The notes under the pieces were generated by a model. The model was not told where the DNA came from, searched no databases, and saw nothing but the letters and a program-made list of their open reading frames with translations. A program made the position numbers and the translations under genes. 7,476 bases of DNA from Omnitrophica bacterium RIFCSPLOWO2_01_FULL_45_10b (GTDB taxonomy: Bacteria; Omnitrophota; Omnitrophia; Omnitrophales; Danuiimicrobiaceae), in contig MHFM01000065.1 in assembly GCA_001804205.1 (NCBI GenBank), positions 22,814 to 30,289 on the forward strand, in the 5' to 3' direction. Below are positions 6,798 through 7,476 of the stretch, one piece after another (positions within the stretch are counted from its first letter, which is position 1; each line of letters opens with the position of its first letter).

Positions 6798-7476
6798 ATG
6801 TCTGCCCACCTTAGAGACGAATCTTACTATAACGACCTTTACGATCTCGCCACCATCGAGCGATGTCTACGTTTTGCGCCGGCTGAGGAGAAATTCAGAG
6901 AGTTCAGCCTGTATTTCATCAAAGGCGAACGGTATCGCAACAAATCATCGGTCATTAAGGAATGGATGGACCGAGATCATGACCGCGATGAACTGTTTCA
7001 AAACGCCCGTGAACCTCAAAATATTCGTTGTCCCAATTGCACAAGCAAGATGGGCGTAATTTTGAAGGAACTTTACGAATTAAGTGGCAAGGCTGGTCGA
7101 GTTCTATTTATGTTTGAGTGCGCGGCATGTGGAAAGCGGAAATGCGTTTTTGATACAGGTGAAGAATTCAAGTCCAAGCCGGAATCGTGCCCCAAATGTG
7201 GGAAAGCAATAAAGGTATCTGTTGAAGAGCGAGGCAAAGATTTGGCTTGGTCGAAAAACTGTCTAAGTTGCGGATTTTTTGAAACTGAAATTGATGATTA
7301 TGAGAAATCGAAAGCCGAGCGTGAAGAGACGCAACGAAGAAACGCGGAACTGCTCAATAAACATCGGGCTGAGTTTTGCTTTTCCGACGCAGAGGTTTAC
7401 GAATATCTTGATGGCCTCAGACGGTTTGAAGCGTTGAAGGAATTTTTTCAAGAAAAAGAGATGAAAGAGAAAGACC
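6798..7476 (+). CDS. Unrecognised protein with four CxxC knuckles (two zinc ribbons), 3' end beyond window
   Basis: The frame is open from ATG 6798 to the window end, 226 codons with no stop, so the protein is longer than what is seen. I do not recognise the family. Residues 1-75 look helical and charged, beginning MSAHLRDESYYNDLYDLATI. Four CxxC pairs follow: Cys78/81, Cys108/111, Cys131/134 and Cys155/158, with an extra Cys at 116. The 108/111 and 131/134 pairs are spaced like one zinc ribbon; the outer two could form a second ribbon enclosing it, or the four may be two ribbons in tandem. From about 165 the chain is highly charged and probably helical (many Glu, Lys and Arg), with Asp/Glu/Tyr at 197-205. 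Zinc ribbons usually bind nucleic acid or proteins, but no catalytic motif is visible, so no function is claimed. It follows a 119-bp gap and is probably transcribed separately from the efflux operon. Confidence 0.85.
   Translation, partial: MSAHLRDESYYNDLYDLATIERCLRFAPAEEKFREFSLYFIKGERYRNKSSVIKEWMDRDHDRDELFQNAREPQNIRCPNCTSKMGVILKELYELSGKAGRVLFMFECAACGKRKCVFDTGEEFKSKPESCPKCGKAIKVSVEERGKDLAWSKNCLSCGFFETEIDDYEKSKAEREETQRRNAELLNKHRAEFCFSDAEVYEYLDGLRRFEALKEFFQEKEMKEKD

Noticed and set aside
6787..7059. 90-residue open frame on the + strand
   Set aside because: It overlaps the longer frame from 6798, which has a ribosome-binding site and four CxxC pairs. The translation of this frame is rich in Ser, Thr and Arg with no recognisable domain, so it is a shadow.

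Overview
This window comes from a diderm (Gram-negative type) bacterium. It encodes an outer-membrane TolC-type channel, a lipoprotein periplasmic adaptor and an RND pump, which together only make sense in a two-membrane envelope. Base composition looks moderate and coding density is very high. I cannot place the organism more precisely from sequence alone. All genes I can support are on the + strand.

Positions 2-6678 hold one tightly packed gene run that looks like a single operon for divalent metal (Zn/Co/Cd/Ni class) efflux. In order: the C-terminal half of a TolC/CzcC-type outer-membrane factor (2-700, cut by the window edge); a short CzcB-type lipoprotein adaptor (697-1599, ATGA overlap); a full-length CzcA-type heavy-metal RND pump (1601-4681, 1-bp gap); a CDF-family cation exporter with His-rich ends (4712-5713, 30-bp gap holding a six-codon mini-ORF); a YnfA/UPF0060 small membrane protein (5726-6058); and a class I SAM-dependent methyltransferase (6064-6678). 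The working model is that the CDF protein moves metal from cytoplasm to periplasm, and the RND/adaptor/outer-membrane complex moves it from periplasm to the outside. The roles of YnfA and the methyltransferase in such an operon are not known from the sequence.

Positions 6679-6797 are a 119-bp non-coding gap, the only real break in the window. It is followed by a separate gene, starting at 6798 and still open at the window end, whose product I do not recognise. It carries four CxxC knuckles, enough for two zinc ribbons. It is easy to miss because no stop codon lies inside the window and a shorter ORF in another frame overlaps it.

The points most worth a second look are the adaptor that appears to lack the alpha-helical hairpin, the unrecognised four-knuckle zinc-ribbon protein, the mini-ORF between the RND and CDF genes, and the attachment of ynfA and a methyltransferase to the metal-efflux operon. 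I found no rRNA, tRNA, CRISPR array, insertion sequence or convincing intrinsic terminator.
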